Assembly: GCA_963847715.1 (NCBI GenBank)
Contig: CAWKAZ010000009.1
Location: 1-64,000, forward strand
Origin: Acidiflorens sp963847715
GTDB taxonomy: Bacteria; Acidobacteriota; Terriglobia; Terriglobales; Acidobacteriaceae
DNA length: 64,000 nt
Direction: 5' to 3'
In this document: one piece after another, positions 15,256 to 24,133 of the stretch
How the letters are laid out: the number at the start of each line of letters is the position of its first letter
Position numbering within the stretch: position 1 is the first letter of the stretch
The notes under the pieces: generated by a model
Databases searched by the model: none
Seen by the model: only the letters and a program-made list of their open reading frames with translations
What the model was told of the DNA's origin: nothing
Position numbers and translations under genes: made by a program

Positions 15256-16161
15256 TCACTTTTTTGCGGGAATGAAGATGTGCATTAACTGGATGACGGC
15301 TGGTCCGACGGTAACAAAGATGAGGGAGGGCATGACGAACAGGACGAGGGGGATGATCATCTTCACGGTGGTTTTGGCAGCCTGTTCCTCGGCGCGCTGG
15401 CGACGCTCGGTGCGCAGGGAATCGGAATGCACGCGGAGCGCTTGGGCTACGCTGGTGCCGAAACGGTCGGTCTGAATCAAGGTGCCGACCAGCGAGCGAA
15501 TGTCATCGACTCCGGTGCGTTCGGCGAGATTGCGCAGCGCTTCGACGCGTGGCTTGCCAGCGCGTGTTTCGAGATCGAAGAGATGGAATTCGCCGCTTAA
15601 TTCGGGGTGCGCGTAGCTGAGATCGTTGCCGACCCGCATCATGGCCTGGTCCAACGACAACCCGGCCTCGACGCAGATGACCGTCAGGTCGAGCCCATCG
15701 GGAAGTCCGAGGCGAATGCGCCGTTGGCGTTCTTGCAGCTTCTTCTTGAGGATGAATCGGGGCAAAAAGAATCCGAGGCCGGTCAATCCCACCAGCAGCA
15801 TCGGAGAATTGAACCCGCTGATGGCGAAAACGGAAAGGAACCCCAAGGCCGCGCCCAATACGCGCAGCCCGCGATAGATCGTGTAGTGTTGGGGGTTACG
15901 ATAGCCGGCCTGAATCAGCCAGAGTCTGGTTTTCGAGACCTCCGATGGCGAGATCGGTAGAGCGCGGCTGAGCGGATCGAGCGCCTGCTGCATGCGCTCG
16001 CGCATAACCGGTTTCGTTTCGGCTTTCGAGCGCTGCCAGCCGATTTCCCGCAAGCGCGATCCGAGGACGGACGATGGAGCCACTGAGGCCGCTCCAAAGG
16101 CAAAGACAATCACCGCGATGGTGACGAATACGACAATCGATAATACGAGCGCGAGAGGCAT
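15256..16161 (-). CDS. tadC: Tad pilus inner-membrane platform protein TadC
   Basis: A 301-aa type II secretion F-domain protein. It has an N-terminal membrane helix (ALVLSIVVFVTIAVIVFAFG), two helices near residues 95-130, the conserved cytoplasmic F domain (GLPDGLDLTVICVEAGLSLD, RTGVDDIRSLVGTLIQTDRFG) and a final helix (KMIIPLVLFVMPSLIFVTVG). With TadB it forms the platform on which the ATPase acts to extrude Flp pilin. It follows tadB after ~100 bp holding a hairpin repeat. Confidence 0.93.
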   Translation of the reverse strand: MPLALVLSIVVFVTIAVIVFAFGAASVAPSSVLGSRLREIGWQRSKAETKPVMRERMQQALDPLSRALPISPSEVSKTRLWLIQAGYRNPQHYTIYRGLRVLGAALGFLSVFAISGFNSPMLLVGLTGLGFFLPRFILKKKLQERQRRIRLGLPDGLDLTVICVEAGLSLDQAMMRVGNDLSYAHPELSGEFHLFDLETRAGKPRVEALRNLAERTGVDDIRSLVGTLIQTDRFGTSVAQALRVHSDSLRTERRQRAEEQAAKTTVKMIIPLVLFVMPSLIFVTVGPAVIQLMHIFIPAKK

Positions 16162-16173
16162 GAATAAGTTCCC

Positions 16174-16258
16174 AGTTCTCAGTTCTCAGTTCTCAGTTCT
16201 CAGTAAAAGCCAAAGCCTATGGTTCGCCGGTTTCACTGAGAACTGAAAACTGAGAACT
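16174..16258. repeat. AGTTCTC iterated hairpin between tadB and tadC
   Basis: AGTTCTC is repeated four times (16174-16204). A matching ACTGAGAACT array at 16235-16258 is the reverse complement with one mismatch in 24. The single-stranded loop is ~30 nt. The same word occurs without a full stem at 2802-2826, 49118-49138 and 50205-50236. Confidence 0.8.
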
Positions 16259-16264
16259 TCATTT

Positions 16265-17230
16265 CTAGACCTGAATCCTGATAATTCTGCGAATGAAAAA
16301 GTAACCTAGCGTCTGCAACGTGATGCCGCCGACGATCAAGGCGTGTCCGATCGGATCCGTAAACAGCGGTTGAATAAATCCACGGTTGAGAATCGACATG
16401 ATCAGCACAATCGTGGGCGGCAGCGCCATGAGTAGGACCATGGTGAGACGCCCTTGCGCCGTGTGGACGCGAACCTGGCGAAGGATCTTGAAGCGTTCGC
16501 GGATCACGTATGACAGGTTGTCGAGAATCTCAGCCAGATTGCCGCCGGTTTCGCGCTGCAACATCACGGCAGTGACGAAGAACTTGACGTCGACCAGCGG
16601 AACGCGGTCGGCGAGATTGAGCAGTGCGTCGCGGACCGGAAGGCCGAATTTCTGTTCTTCGTAGAGCTGGCGGAATTCTCCCGCCACCGGTTCGGAGACC
16701 TCGTTGGCGATCATTTCCAGCGCGGTGGTGAAGGCGTGGCCGGCACGAACCGCGCGGGCGAGGGTGTCGATAGCTTCGGGAAATTTTTCTTCGAATTTCT
16801 GGAAACGCTTGGTGCGCATATGCGAGGCGTAAGCGTAAGGGAGAAAGAACCCGAGAATGGCGCCAGCCCATGCGAACAACAAGTTCCCGGCAGCGATGGC
16901 AACGACCAGAGCCAGAACCAGTGCGGACACCACGCAAAGCAGCAAGAAATTACCAGCGCGAACATCCACGCTGCCCTGCGCCAGCATTTTTTGCAAAACC
17001 GACACCCGCTCGGAGCGGCGTAGAAAGGTGTCAAGGGCCGGAATGCGGCTCATCACTTCATCGCGCAGCAGGGCAACGTCTGGAGTGGCCTGTTCGGCAG
17101 GCGCCTGCACGTTAGAGAGGCGATCGCGCAGAAGGCGGGCTTGCGCCTTGCGCTCGTCAAACAGAGACATGACTGCAAAGACCGCCAGACTGACCGCGAC
17201 AAAAACCAATACCGCAATAAGGAACTGCAT
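16265..17230 (-). CDS. tadB: Tad pilus inner-membrane platform protein TadB
   Basis: A 321-aa F-domain protein. It starts with a membrane helix (MQFLIAVLVFVAVSLAVFAV), has a helical pair near residues 95-130, then the F domain (FPEAIDTLARAVRAGHAFTT, LADRVPLVDVKFFVTAVML, ETGGNLAEILDNLS) and two C-terminal helices ending FFIRRIIRIQV. It is the partner of TadC in the pilus platform. The stop codon is 3 bp from the start side of cpaF on the operon map, so the two are tightly co-transcribed. Confidence 0.94.
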   Translation of the reverse strand: MQFLIAVLVFVAVSLAVFAVMSLFDERKAQARLLRDRLSNVQAPAEQATPDVALLRDEVMSRIPALDTFLRRSERVSVLQKMLAQGSVDVRAGNFLLLCVVSALVLALVVAIAAGNLLFAWAGAILGFFLPYAYASHMRTKRFQKFEEKFPEAIDTLARAVRAGHAFTTALEMIANEVSEPVAGEFRQLYEEQKFGLPVRDALLNLADRVPLVDVKFFVTAVMLQRETGGNLAEILDNLSYVIRERFKILRQVRVHTAQGRLTMVLLMALPPTIVLIMSILNRGFIQPLFTDPIGHALIVGGITLQTLGYFFIRRIIRIQV

Positions 17231-17233
17231 CGG

Positions 17234-18529
17234 TCAGACCTCCATCTGGGACTCGAAAAGAGCCGTGCTCAGACGGCACCCGGCGGTAGCCAGACGCTCC
17301 GCGAAATGAGGCGGACGTCCGGTGGAATGGAACATGCCGCGCACCTTTCCCGTCTCGTCAATTCCGCTGCGTTCAAAGACAAAAACGTCCTGCAGCGTAA
17401 TCATGTCCGCGTCCATGCCAGTGACTTCGGAAACCGTGATGACCTTGCGCGAGCCGTCAGAGAGACGCGCTACCTGAACGACTGCATGAACGGCATTCGC
17501 AATCTGTTGGCGAATCGCCCGCTCCGGGATGTTCAGGTTGGCCATCGAAACCATGTTCTCGATACGAGCCAGGGCATCCCGCGGCGAGTTCGCGTGAACC
17601 GTGGTGAGCGAACCCTCGTGACCGGTATTCATGGCCTGAAGCATGTCGAAAGCCTCTTCGCCACGCACCTCGCCCACCACAATGCGGTCGGGACGCATAC
17701 GCAGACTATTGATGACTAACTGGCGCATGCGGACCGCGCCCTTGCCTTCGATGTTGGGAGGGCGGGTTTCGAGTCGCACGACGTGTTCCTGCTTCATCTG
17801 CAATTCGGCCGCGTCTTCGATGGTGACAATGCGCTCCGAGTTCGGGATGTATCCGGAAAGTACGTTCAAGACCGTGGTTTTGCCGGCGCCGGTGCCGCCG
17901 GAAATAATGAGGTTCAGACGGCCCTTGACCATGGCGGAAAGCAGTTCCAGCATGGGCTCGGTGAGCGTCTTGTTTTCGAGCATGTTGCGGGCCGTCACCG
18001 GGTCGCGGCCAAAACGGCGAATCGACAGGCACGCTCCGTCGAGAGCGAGCGGAGGAATGATGGCGTTGACGCGGGAGCCATCCTGCAGGCGGGCATCGAC
18101 CATGGGAGAAGACTCGTCGACGCGCCGTCCAATACGCGACACGATGCGATCGATGATCTGCATCAGGTGCTGATTGTCTTTGAACGAGAGGCCAGTGACT
18201 TCCAGCTTTCCGTTGCGTTCCACATAGACGCGGTCGAATCGATTGACCAGAATGTCGGAAATGGTGGGATCTTTCAGCAACGGTTCCAGCGGTCCCAGGC
18301 CAAAAATCTCGTCCAGAATCTCGCGTGACAGTTGTTCTCGTTCGGCGAAACTGAGGGGAACGGCCTCGCTGTTCACCGAACTGCGAATCAGGATCAGAAC
18401 TTCTTCGCGGGCCGAGTCGCCCGTCGAGCGCCCAAGTTTTTCGAGGTCGAGGCGGTCGAGAATCTTGCGATGCAGGTCCGCCTTGACCTGCTGGTACTCG
18501 GTTCGTTCGAAGGCTTGCAGATTGGCCAT
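17234..18529 (-). CDS. cpaF: Tad pilus assembly ATPase (CpaF/TadA)
   Basis: A 431-aa secretion ATPase of the GspE/VirB11 class that powers Flp pilus assembly. It has an N-terminal helical domain (to ~100), then the N2 domain (DILVNRFDRVYVERNGKLE). Walker A is GGTGAGKTTV near residues 213-222, followed by an Asp box (RIVTIEDAAELQ), the His box (MNTGHEGSLTTVHANSPRDA) and the Arg-rich segment MRPDRIVVGEVRGEEAFDML. The length is normal. It is three bases from tadB and follows tadZ after an iterated repeat. Confidence 0.96.
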   Translation of the reverse strand: MANLQAFERTEYQQVKADLHRKILDRLDLEKLGRSTGDSAREEVLILIRSSVNSEAVPLSFAEREQLSREILDEIFGLGPLEPLLKDPTISDILVNRFDRVYVERNGKLEVTGLSFKDNQHLMQIIDRIVSRIGRRVDESSPMVDARLQDGSRVNAIIPPLALDGACLSIRRFGRDPVTARNMLENKTLTEPMLELLSAMVKGRLNLIISGGTGAGKTTVLNVLSGYIPNSERIVTIEDAAELQMKQEHVVRLETRPPNIEGKGAVRMRQLVINSLRMRPDRIVVGEVRGEEAFDMLQAMNTGHEGSLTTVHANSPRDALARIENMVSMANLNIPERAIRQQIANAVHAVVQVARLSDGSRKVITVSEVTGMDADMITLQDVFVFERSGIDETGKVRGMFHSTGRPPHFAERLATAGCRLSTALFESQMEV

Positions 18530-18534
18530 AATTC

Positions 18535-18605
18535 TATTGAATCATTGAATCATTGAATCGTTGAATCGTTGAGTCAATATCTCAATGGTTCAATGACTGA
18601 ATGAA
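18535..18605. repeat. ATTGAATC iterated hairpin between tadZ and cpaF
   Basis: TTGAATCA/TTGAATCG is repeated four to five times (18537-18576), then answered by an imperfect complement (CTCAATGGTTCAATGACTGA, ~18580-18599). Its word matches the repeat at 15162-15250, so it marks a second boundary within the same operon. Confidence 0.75.
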
Positions 18606-18608
18606 TTA

Positions 18609-19781
18609 TTACACTGTTTTAAACAGCGACCATGCTGTGCGCTTCACGTCCAGGTCGTCTTTGGTCAGGTAGTCTGCCAGTCCGGAAATAGAGCGAGCGA
18701 TCTCGGTTGTACCCTGCTGCATGATCGGAACTCCACGATCGATGGCGGTCGACACGGCGAAGTATTGATTGGGAATCCGCCACAGCACGGGCGCGCCAAT
18801 TGCGGCCTCGGTCTCGGTTTCGTTGAACCCAGCTACCTTTCTATAACGATTCAACACCAGCGCAAACCGGTCACGCGATCCAGTCTCACCGAGATATTGG
18901 GCGACCCGCCCCGCGCTCCAAAGGGAAGCAACGTCGGCATGAGCGATGATCAAGGTCTTTTCTGATAGGTTGCTGACCAAACGAGTCGCGCTGTCGAGTC
19001 GTGATGAGGCGTCCACGACGATGTAGTGGAAGGACCCGACCATCGTGTCAAACAGGCGTGCAAAATCGGAGGCCGACGGTTCTATAGTCGTAGGATTCGC
19101 CGAGCCGGCGAGCACCTGCAATCCGCGATCATGGCGGGCCATGAAACTGTCGAGCAGGGAGGAATCGAGCCGGTGCAAGTTTGTGATCGCATCGGAGACA
19201 GTAAAGGTTGGCTTGAGGTTCAGATGCAAAGCGCAGTGACCGAGGGGCGCCAGGTCGACGAGCGCAGTACTGTGATGAATCGATTGCAACGCCAGCGCCA
19301 GATTGACGGCGACCGTCGTTGCGCCGCTACCGCCTTTTGCATTCACGATGGTAAAGACTTTTCCGCGAGTGCTTTCGCGCCCAGGTTTGCGGCGCGTCGA
19401 GGTGAGGCGGACGAATGCTTCCAGCAGATCGGTCGTAGAAGTGGGCCGCTCGATGTATTCTCGAACGCCTGCCCGCATGGCGCTGATAATCAGTTGCGGT
19501 TGCGTCATGGGGCCGACGGCGAACACGGCCGCATCGGGAAATTCCTGGTGGAGTAACTCGATCGCTCGCAATGCCGTTGTGACGCCATCGCTGCCGATAT
19601 CAACCAGAATGACGTTGGGAGTGTAGCCCTGCGTTCTCCGGATCACCGGATCGGTGGCCGCCAAAGGCATGGTGGGGCTGTTGCACACGGTGCGCGCGAC
19701 GCTGGTGCCATCCACCAGAACTTGCAGCACCGCGCGCTGGTCATTGTCGGTGGCAAATACGGCTACTGACAACTCCGGCAT
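18609..19781 (-). CDS. tadZ: Pilus localisation ATPase TadZ/CpaE
   Basis: A 390-aa two-part protein. Residues 1-125 form an atypical receiver-like domain (NVILVDIGSDGVTTALRAIE, AVFAVGPMTQPQLIISAMRA, GVREYIERP) without a clear phospho-acceptor pocket. Residues 135-370 form a ParA/MinD ATPase with the deviant Walker A KGGSGATTVAVNLALAL. TadZ places the Tad machine in the cell. It lies between cpaC and cpaF, the expected order. Confidence 0.92.
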   Translation of the reverse strand: MPELSVAVFATDNDQRAVLQVLVDGTSVARTVCNSPTMPLAATDPVIRRTQGYTPNVILVDIGSDGVTTALRAIELLHQEFPDAAVFAVGPMTQPQLIISAMRAGVREYIERPTSTTDLLEAFVRLTSTRRKPGRESTRGKVFTIVNAKGGSGATTVAVNLALALQSIHHSTALVDLAPLGHCALHLNLKPTFTVSDAITNLHRLDSSLLDSFMARHDRGLQVLAGSANPTTIEPSASDFARLFDTMVGSFHYIVVDASSRLDSATRLVSNLSEKTLIIAHADVASLWSAGRVAQYLGETGSRDRFALVLNRYRKVAGFNETETEAAIGAPVLWRIPNQYFAVSTAIDRGVPIMQQGTTEIARSISGLADYLTKDDLDVKRTAWSLFKTV

Positions 19782-19849
19782 AACTTGGTCCCCAAGACCC
19801 TCTCAAGAACAGCCCACATACGTCGCCTTCTGCGACGAGTTCCCGGTTA

Positions 19850-21292
19850 CTAAAAAGGCTTCTTAGTATCGAACTTGCCCTTGTTAGTATCGAACTTACC
19901 TTTGTCTAAAAATGGTTCCGGAGTTGCAGGTCCGGCCGGCGTCTGCGTGCTTGGCGAAACCCGGCGCACCGTGCACAGCACCATCAATTCCGAGTTGTTC
20001 TTCTGCGCACTCTTGCTTTTGAAGAAATTACCGAGGATCGGCACATCCCCTAGCCATGGAACCTTACTAATAATGTCAGTAACCCGATTATCCATCAGAC
20101 CGGCGATCACGAAACTCTGGCCGTCTTGCAGTTCAAATTCCGTATCCGCCTTGCGCGTACTGATGGCGGGGATGGTAGTCCCGGAAACAGTGACTGAGTT
20201 CGCAAAATCCAGAGTGCTCACTTCGGGAAGCACATGCAAGTGGATGTTGCCGTTCGGTTGAATCACGGGAGTGAACTTCAGTCTTACTCCGAACTCGCGA
20301 AACTGGACGGTGACAGTTGAAATTCCCCCCGCGCCCGGCTGCACCACGGGAAACGGAAACTCACCACCGGCCAGGAAACTGGCTTCTTTGCCGTTGACTG
20401 CGACGAGATTCGGCTCCGCTAGAATCTGCAGAAGGTTTCTTGATTGCAGCGCTTGGATGGCAGCGCCCAAGTGAATCTGGGGATTGAAGAAGAACAGGTT
20501 GAGGACATTGGTCAACGTGGGCAGAGTGGCCGTGGTGCCCGTGCCGTTACTGTTGGTCGATTGGCTGATGGTCGTTGTGCCCACCGTACCGAACTGGCCG
20601 GTCGTTGTGGTGCCAATCGTGTTTCCAATGCCCGTGGAAAACAGATTCATACCCAACTGAGTTAGGGCCGTGCGATCCACTTCCGCAAACTTCACTTCCA
20701 GCAAAACTTCTTCGGCTCCGACCGGTCCGAAGGTCAGCACATTCACCACGTTCTTCGAGTATGCAGAGGCCAGCAGACCGGCATGCTTCGCGACATCCTC
20801 GGTGGTAACGTGACCGGAAACGACGATCGCGTTGCGCGAAGGCGTGACATTGATCTGTTCGTCCGGGAACAGACGGTGCATTTCTTCGGACGCGGCGGTA
20901 ATGTCAACATCCACGCGCAGATCGAAGCTGCGAGAGCGTTCCAACTCGTCCCAGATGAGCAAGGAAACTTCGCCGGGAGCGAGGCCATTGACCAGGACTT
21001 GCGTCGGCGTCACGACCAGCGCATCTGCGACGCTGGAATCGGTGACGGACACACGTTTCAGCCTTTCCGTCGTGTTAATCAGAAGAGACTTGCCGACCAT
21101 TACGCGCAACGGAGCTGCACCGGGCGTCTCGGTGCCGGATGGGGTTGCGCTGCTCGCTGGTATCTGTGCGGTGGCCGGATTGGGTGAAGGCGCCGCGGGT
21201 GTGTCCTGTTGGTTGCCGTCAGCCCCGGGGCTCGCAAGCAACGTTGTCGCGCCGAGCAACAGAACGGCTGCGACCAGCTTAAGAAATTTCAT
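19850..21292 (-). CDS. cpaC: Tad outer-membrane secretin (CpaC/RcpA)
   Basis: A 480-aa secretin: signal peptide (MKFLKLVAAVLLLGATTLLA), Pro/Ala-rich spacer, pilus-assembly N domain (VMVGKSLLINTTERLKRVSV), BON-like segment (PSRNAIVVSGHVTTEDVAKH) and secretin core (LQILAEPNLVAVNGKEASFL, GVRLKFTPVIQPNGNIHLHV, VPWLGDVPILGNFF). It forms the outer-membrane channel for the Flp pilus. The extreme C-terminus is odd: a tandem GKFDT repeat (KGKFDTNKGKFDTKKPF) encoded by a duplicated 21-bp unit at 19867-19908. Confidence 0.94.
   Translation of the reverse strand: MKFLKLVAAVLLLGATTLLASPGADGNQQDTPAAPSPNPATAQIPASSATPSGTETPGAAPLRVMVGKSLLINTTERLKRVSVTDSSVADALVVTPTQVLVNGLAPGEVSLLIWDELERSRSFDLRVDVDITAASEEMHRLFPDEQINVTPSRNAIVVSGHVTTEDVAKHAGLLASAYSKNVVNVLTFGPVGAEEVLLEVKFAEVDRTALTQLGMNLFSTGIGNTIGTTTTGQFGTVGTTTISQSTNSNGTGTTATLPTLTNVLNLFFFNPQIHLGAAIQALQSRNLLQILAEPNLVAVNGKEASFLAGGEFPFPVVQPGAGGISTVTVQFREFGVRLKFTPVIQPNGNIHLHVLPEVSTLDFANSVTVSGTTIPAISTRKADTEFELQDGQSFVIAGLMDNRVTDIISKVPWLGDVPILGNFFKSKSAQKNNSELMVLCTVRRVSPSTQTPAGPATPEPFLDKGKFDTNKGKFDTKKPF
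19867..19908. repeat. 21-bp tandem duplication in the 3' end of cpaC
   Basis: 'tagtatcgaacttgcccttg' and 'tagtatcgaacttacctttg' sit side by side with two differences. The unit is a multiple of three, so the frame is kept and seven residues are doubled. Confidence 0.8.
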
Positions 21293-21370
21293 GAATTCGC
21301 ACCTCTGCGAGGTAGCACGAGCAAATCCATCGAGGTATGACCCGTTGAGATAATGGAAGTAGGAATATCG

Positions 21371-22225
21371 TTATTTGCTTTCTGGGAACTTGGTCTCATC
21401 CCTTTTGCTGCCTCGAATCGTTTCCACCTGGTACGGAGTATTCGGCAAGACAGCCGGCGCCGGAGCTTTCACCGCCGCCTTCCGGACCTTTGGTTTGACA
21501 TCGGTCGTAGCCGCTGTCTTGTCGCCGAGATACAGGGAACTGCTGCGCGTCGCTCCGATGCCGCCCTTTTTTGTATCCAATGGATTGCGCAGAGACAGCT
21601 GAATGCGCCCTTCTTGCGACACTAACGCGAGTTTCTGCGCGTCGTCGGGCGAAACCAGAAGGGTGATCACCGGCGCGGTTTGGGCATCGCCAGAGGCGCT
21701 GCGATCCAGGTTCTTACCGACGGCGATGACCGCGACGTTCTCAAGCACGGTGGTCGTCTGGCGATCGTTGCCACCGGCTCCGCCTGTCGCCAGCACGTCC
21801 ACGCGCGTGCCGGGCTGCACGAAGCCGGCTACGGAAACGACGTCATTAACGCGTACTGACACGGCGCGCATTCCCTGCGGGATCAAGGATGGCAAGCCCG
21901 ATCCGGCGTTGAGCGCTGCCAGTTTGCTTTGGAGAATGAATTCGCCGGTGCTGATCGGAAGAACGGCGCCGCGTCCGATGATCTGCGACGTACCGGCAAA
22001 TGAACCGGGAGGAATTGCCGATTGTGGCACCGTGATGATCCGCAGATCGCGAGCCTCCAACTTTGCGCCGACGGCAATGTCACTTGCCGCCACCACGACT
22101 TGGACAGCGCGTTCACTGCCCGCCGCCCCCGCAAAGCTCCGCAACCGGTTATAGACAGTAAAACTGACAAGCAGGCCAATCGCTAGCGCCAAGCCTCCGA
22201 TCATTAACAAACGGCTTCGGTTCAT
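21371..22225 (-). CDS. cpaB: Tad pilus assembly protein CpaB/RcpC (SAF domain)
   Basis: A 284-aa periplasmic protein held by an N-terminal helix (LLMIGGLALAIGLLVSFTVY). A SAF domain (VVVAASDIAVGAKLEARDLR, VPQSAIPPGSF) is followed by the RcpC region (GMRAVSVRVNDVVSVAGFV, GTRVDVLATG, TVLENVAVIAVG). RcpC/CpaB supports the secretin. The Lys-rich C-terminal tail is less conserved. It is the second gene of the operon, just after flp. Confidence 0.93.
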   Translation of the reverse strand: MNRSRLLMIGGLALAIGLLVSFTVYNRLRSFAGAAGSERAVQVVVAASDIAVGAKLEARDLRIITVPQSAIPPGSFAGTSQIIGRGAVLPISTGEFILQSKLAALNAGSGLPSLIPQGMRAVSVRVNDVVSVAGFVQPGTRVDVLATGGAGGNDRQTTTVLENVAVIAVGKNLDRSASGDAQTAPVITLLVSPDDAQKLALVSQEGRIQLSLRNPLDTKKGGIGATRSSSLYLGDKTAATTDVKPKVRKAAVKAPAPAVLPNTPYQVETIRGSKRDETKFPESK

Positions 22226-22310
22226 GGCTTTATCCCTTCGCGGTATTCCTACGTACTAAGTGTTGGCCACAGCGGGTTCATGGTCCAAGGACAAAACATT
22301 CTTCGAACAT

Positions 22311-22475
22311 TTACTGAATCTGACTGGCTACTGACGAGAACACGTTGTTGGCGTTGCCGCCGATCAGACGTACCGTGCCAATCACGATCACCAGAATGAC
22401 CGCCAACATCACAGCGTATTCTGCGATGTCCTGCCCTTGTTCGTTGTGCCACAAGAGCTTAGCTAGGTCTACCAT
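22311..22475 (-). CDS. flp: Flp-type pilin subunit
   Basis: A 54-aa pilin, start ATG at 22475 with AAGGAG six bases upstream, stop at 22311. It has a short leader (MVDLAKLLWHNEQG), a predicted prepilin cut after Gly14, then QDIAEY with the invariant Glu-Tyr five residues after the cut. A hydrophobic helix (AVMLAVILVIVIGTVRLIG) and a small polar tail (GNANNVFSSVASQIQ) follow. This is the classic Flp pattern. It is the first gene of the Tad operon and too short for many gene finders. Its prepilin peptidase (TadV/CpaA) is not in the window. Confidence 0.95.
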   Translation of the reverse strand: MVDLAKLLWHNEQGQDIAEYAVMLAVILVIVIGTVRLIGGNANNVFSSVASQIQ

Positions 22476-22590
22476 TCTAGACTCCTTCAAGGGTTGGGCC
22501 AGAGGCTTTTGGCTGAGGGATCAGCTTCGGCACCTAGCGTCGTATGCGCCCTAGTTTCGCAGATTCCGGAAGGCTCTGGGAAATATTTTT

Positions 22591-24102
22591 TCACTTTTTT
22601 GCCCTTTCGACGACGTCCGCGCGGGCACTTCCAGCATTTTCGCGGGTGGGCTGCGTCTTCACCAGTACAATTGCCGTCGGGTCGCGGAACACTGTCGTCC
22701 AATTGCCGTCGAGAAGCAGGGCTTGAGCCAAGGCGCAGGAGGGTGGAATGAGCACAGTTCCGACCTTCCAGCCGTCCAGAACCTCTCGCCAGCCGGTGCG
22801 GATCTGCAAAGCGGTCTTGAACTGGTGCAGGATGTCGTTACCGTAGAGGTCGGCGCGGCCATCGACGAAGACCCGATATTCGGGATAGAGATTCCAAATC
22901 GCGTAGCCTCCCCAGTCATAGTAGGCGAAAAGTCTTCCCGGCTCGTTCGTGCTCTGGAGGAAGGCGATGGCCTTGTCGGGAAACAGCTCCGCCTCGCGGG
23001 CAGTCTGGCTGTGGCTAAGGGCCGTCCATTTCGTGATCGCGAAAGCCGCCAACAGGAACAGGACTGCGGCATTGAAAATTGGCCGGAAGCGCGCAAGGCT
23101 GCCACGTTTTTCTGAAATCAGCACGGCTGAGGAAGCGGCCGGCAGGGCCGCGGCAATCACCGGGATGGCGACCAGCACGAAAATAGGGATGTGGCGGACG
23201 GCGTCCAGCGCGGCAAACGAAACGAGGAGCAGAGGAACGATTACACGACCCTTGGGACGCGAACGTGAACTGGCGAGCGCGGTCAACAGCAACAGCCACG
23301 CCAGCAAGAACGGCTGATAGAGCGATGAGTGAAAGTTTGGCGAGAACCACTCCACGATGAACGAGCGCATTCCCGACGAACGCAGTGTGTCGAAGGGGTA
23401 GCGATAGAGTTGTGCTCCGCTAGGATTCAGAGGAACGAGCGCCAGGCAAGCCGTCACGAGCAGCATCACCCGCACGACCATGGGGCGGACTTCCTTCCAT
23501 GCGATGCTGCCGACGGCCGCTTCAGTAATCAGGCCGATGCCATACGCCAACAAAAGCGCCGGGCCGAGAGCAAATCCGGCGTGCAGATTCAGCCACAACA
23601 GAAAAAGCGGCGGCATCCAAAAGAGCAATTTAGGTCGCTGCTCTCCGGCTTCGACCAGCCAAAGAAGCAAGCTAGCCATGGTGAAGGTAAACATCTGAGG
23701 TCGTACTCCCCAGGAGGGGGCCGCCGCCAATGCGCCGATTGCTGTCGCGGCTGCTGCCCAGTGCTTCTTGCCCGGGCAACGCAGGTAGAGCAGCATAAAA
23801 CCGGCGGTGGTCACGATCGAAGAGAAGACGATAAGCGCTGCCGCGCCGACGCGCTTCCAGAGTTCGTAGAACAGCACTTCCGACAACCACTCATGCGACA
23901 CCCACGCTTGGCCAGCGCGCGTGAACGAAAAAGGATCAGAATGAGGCACGTGCCCGGTCTCTACGATCCACTGACCGGTGCGCAGATGCCACCAGAGATC
24001 GGGATCGACCGCACTGCGCGCCGTCATCGCCAGCAGGCCGAACAGCAGAGTGCCCCCAAAAAGCACGGGTCCGTTCCAGCGACGAATTTCGAACCTCACC
24101 AT
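22591..24102 (-). CDS. Polytopic membrane protein, GT-C glycosyltransferase-like
   Basis: A 503-aa integral membrane protein with ~10 helices. The first large loop has DPDLWWHLRTGQWIVETG and DPFSFTRAGQAWVSHEWLSE near residues 33-72, the acidic-loop position typical of GT-C enzymes. A soluble C-terminal part (~400-495) contains ELFPDKAIAFLQ, YYDWGGYAIW and RVFVDGRADLYG. This family is common in Acidobacteriota without assigned function. Transfer of sugar from a polyprenyl-linked donor is inferred from architecture only. It lies upstream of flp on the same strand. Confidence 0.65.
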   Translation of the reverse strand: MVRFEIRRWNGPVLFGGTLLFGLLAMTARSAVDPDLWWHLRTGQWIVETGHVPHSDPFSFTRAGQAWVSHEWLSEVLFYELWKRVGAAALIVFSSIVTTAGFMLLYLRCPGKKHWAAAATAIGALAAAPSWGVRPQMFTFTMASLLLWLVEAGEQRPKLLFWMPPLFLLWLNLHAGFALGPALLLAYGIGLITEAAVGSIAWKEVRPMVVRVMLLVTACLALVPLNPSGAQLYRYPFDTLRSSGMRSFIVEWFSPNFHSSLYQPFLLAWLLLLTALASSRSRPKGRVIVPLLLVSFAALDAVRHIPIFVLVAIPVIAAALPAASSAVLISEKRGSLARFRPIFNAAVLFLLAAFAITKWTALSHSQTAREAELFPDKAIAFLQSTNEPGRLFAYYDWGGYAIWNLYPEYRVFVDGRADLYGNDILHQFKTALQIRTGWREVLDGWKVGTVLIPPSCALAQALLLDGNWTTVFRDPTAIVLVKTQPTRENAGSARADVVERAKK

Positions 24103-24133
24103 GGATGGGGATTATAGAATCAGTTGTCCGCAA

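Noticed and set aside
15162..18605. CRISPR array
   Set aside because: Repeats are 7-8 nt, contiguous and self-complementary, without spacers or cas genes.
22476..22500. Sigma-54-like TGGCCC-N5-TTGA ahead of flp
   Set aside because: The -12 GC is replaced by GA and the site would lie only ~15 bases from the start codon, leaving no room for the Shine-Dalgarno leader.
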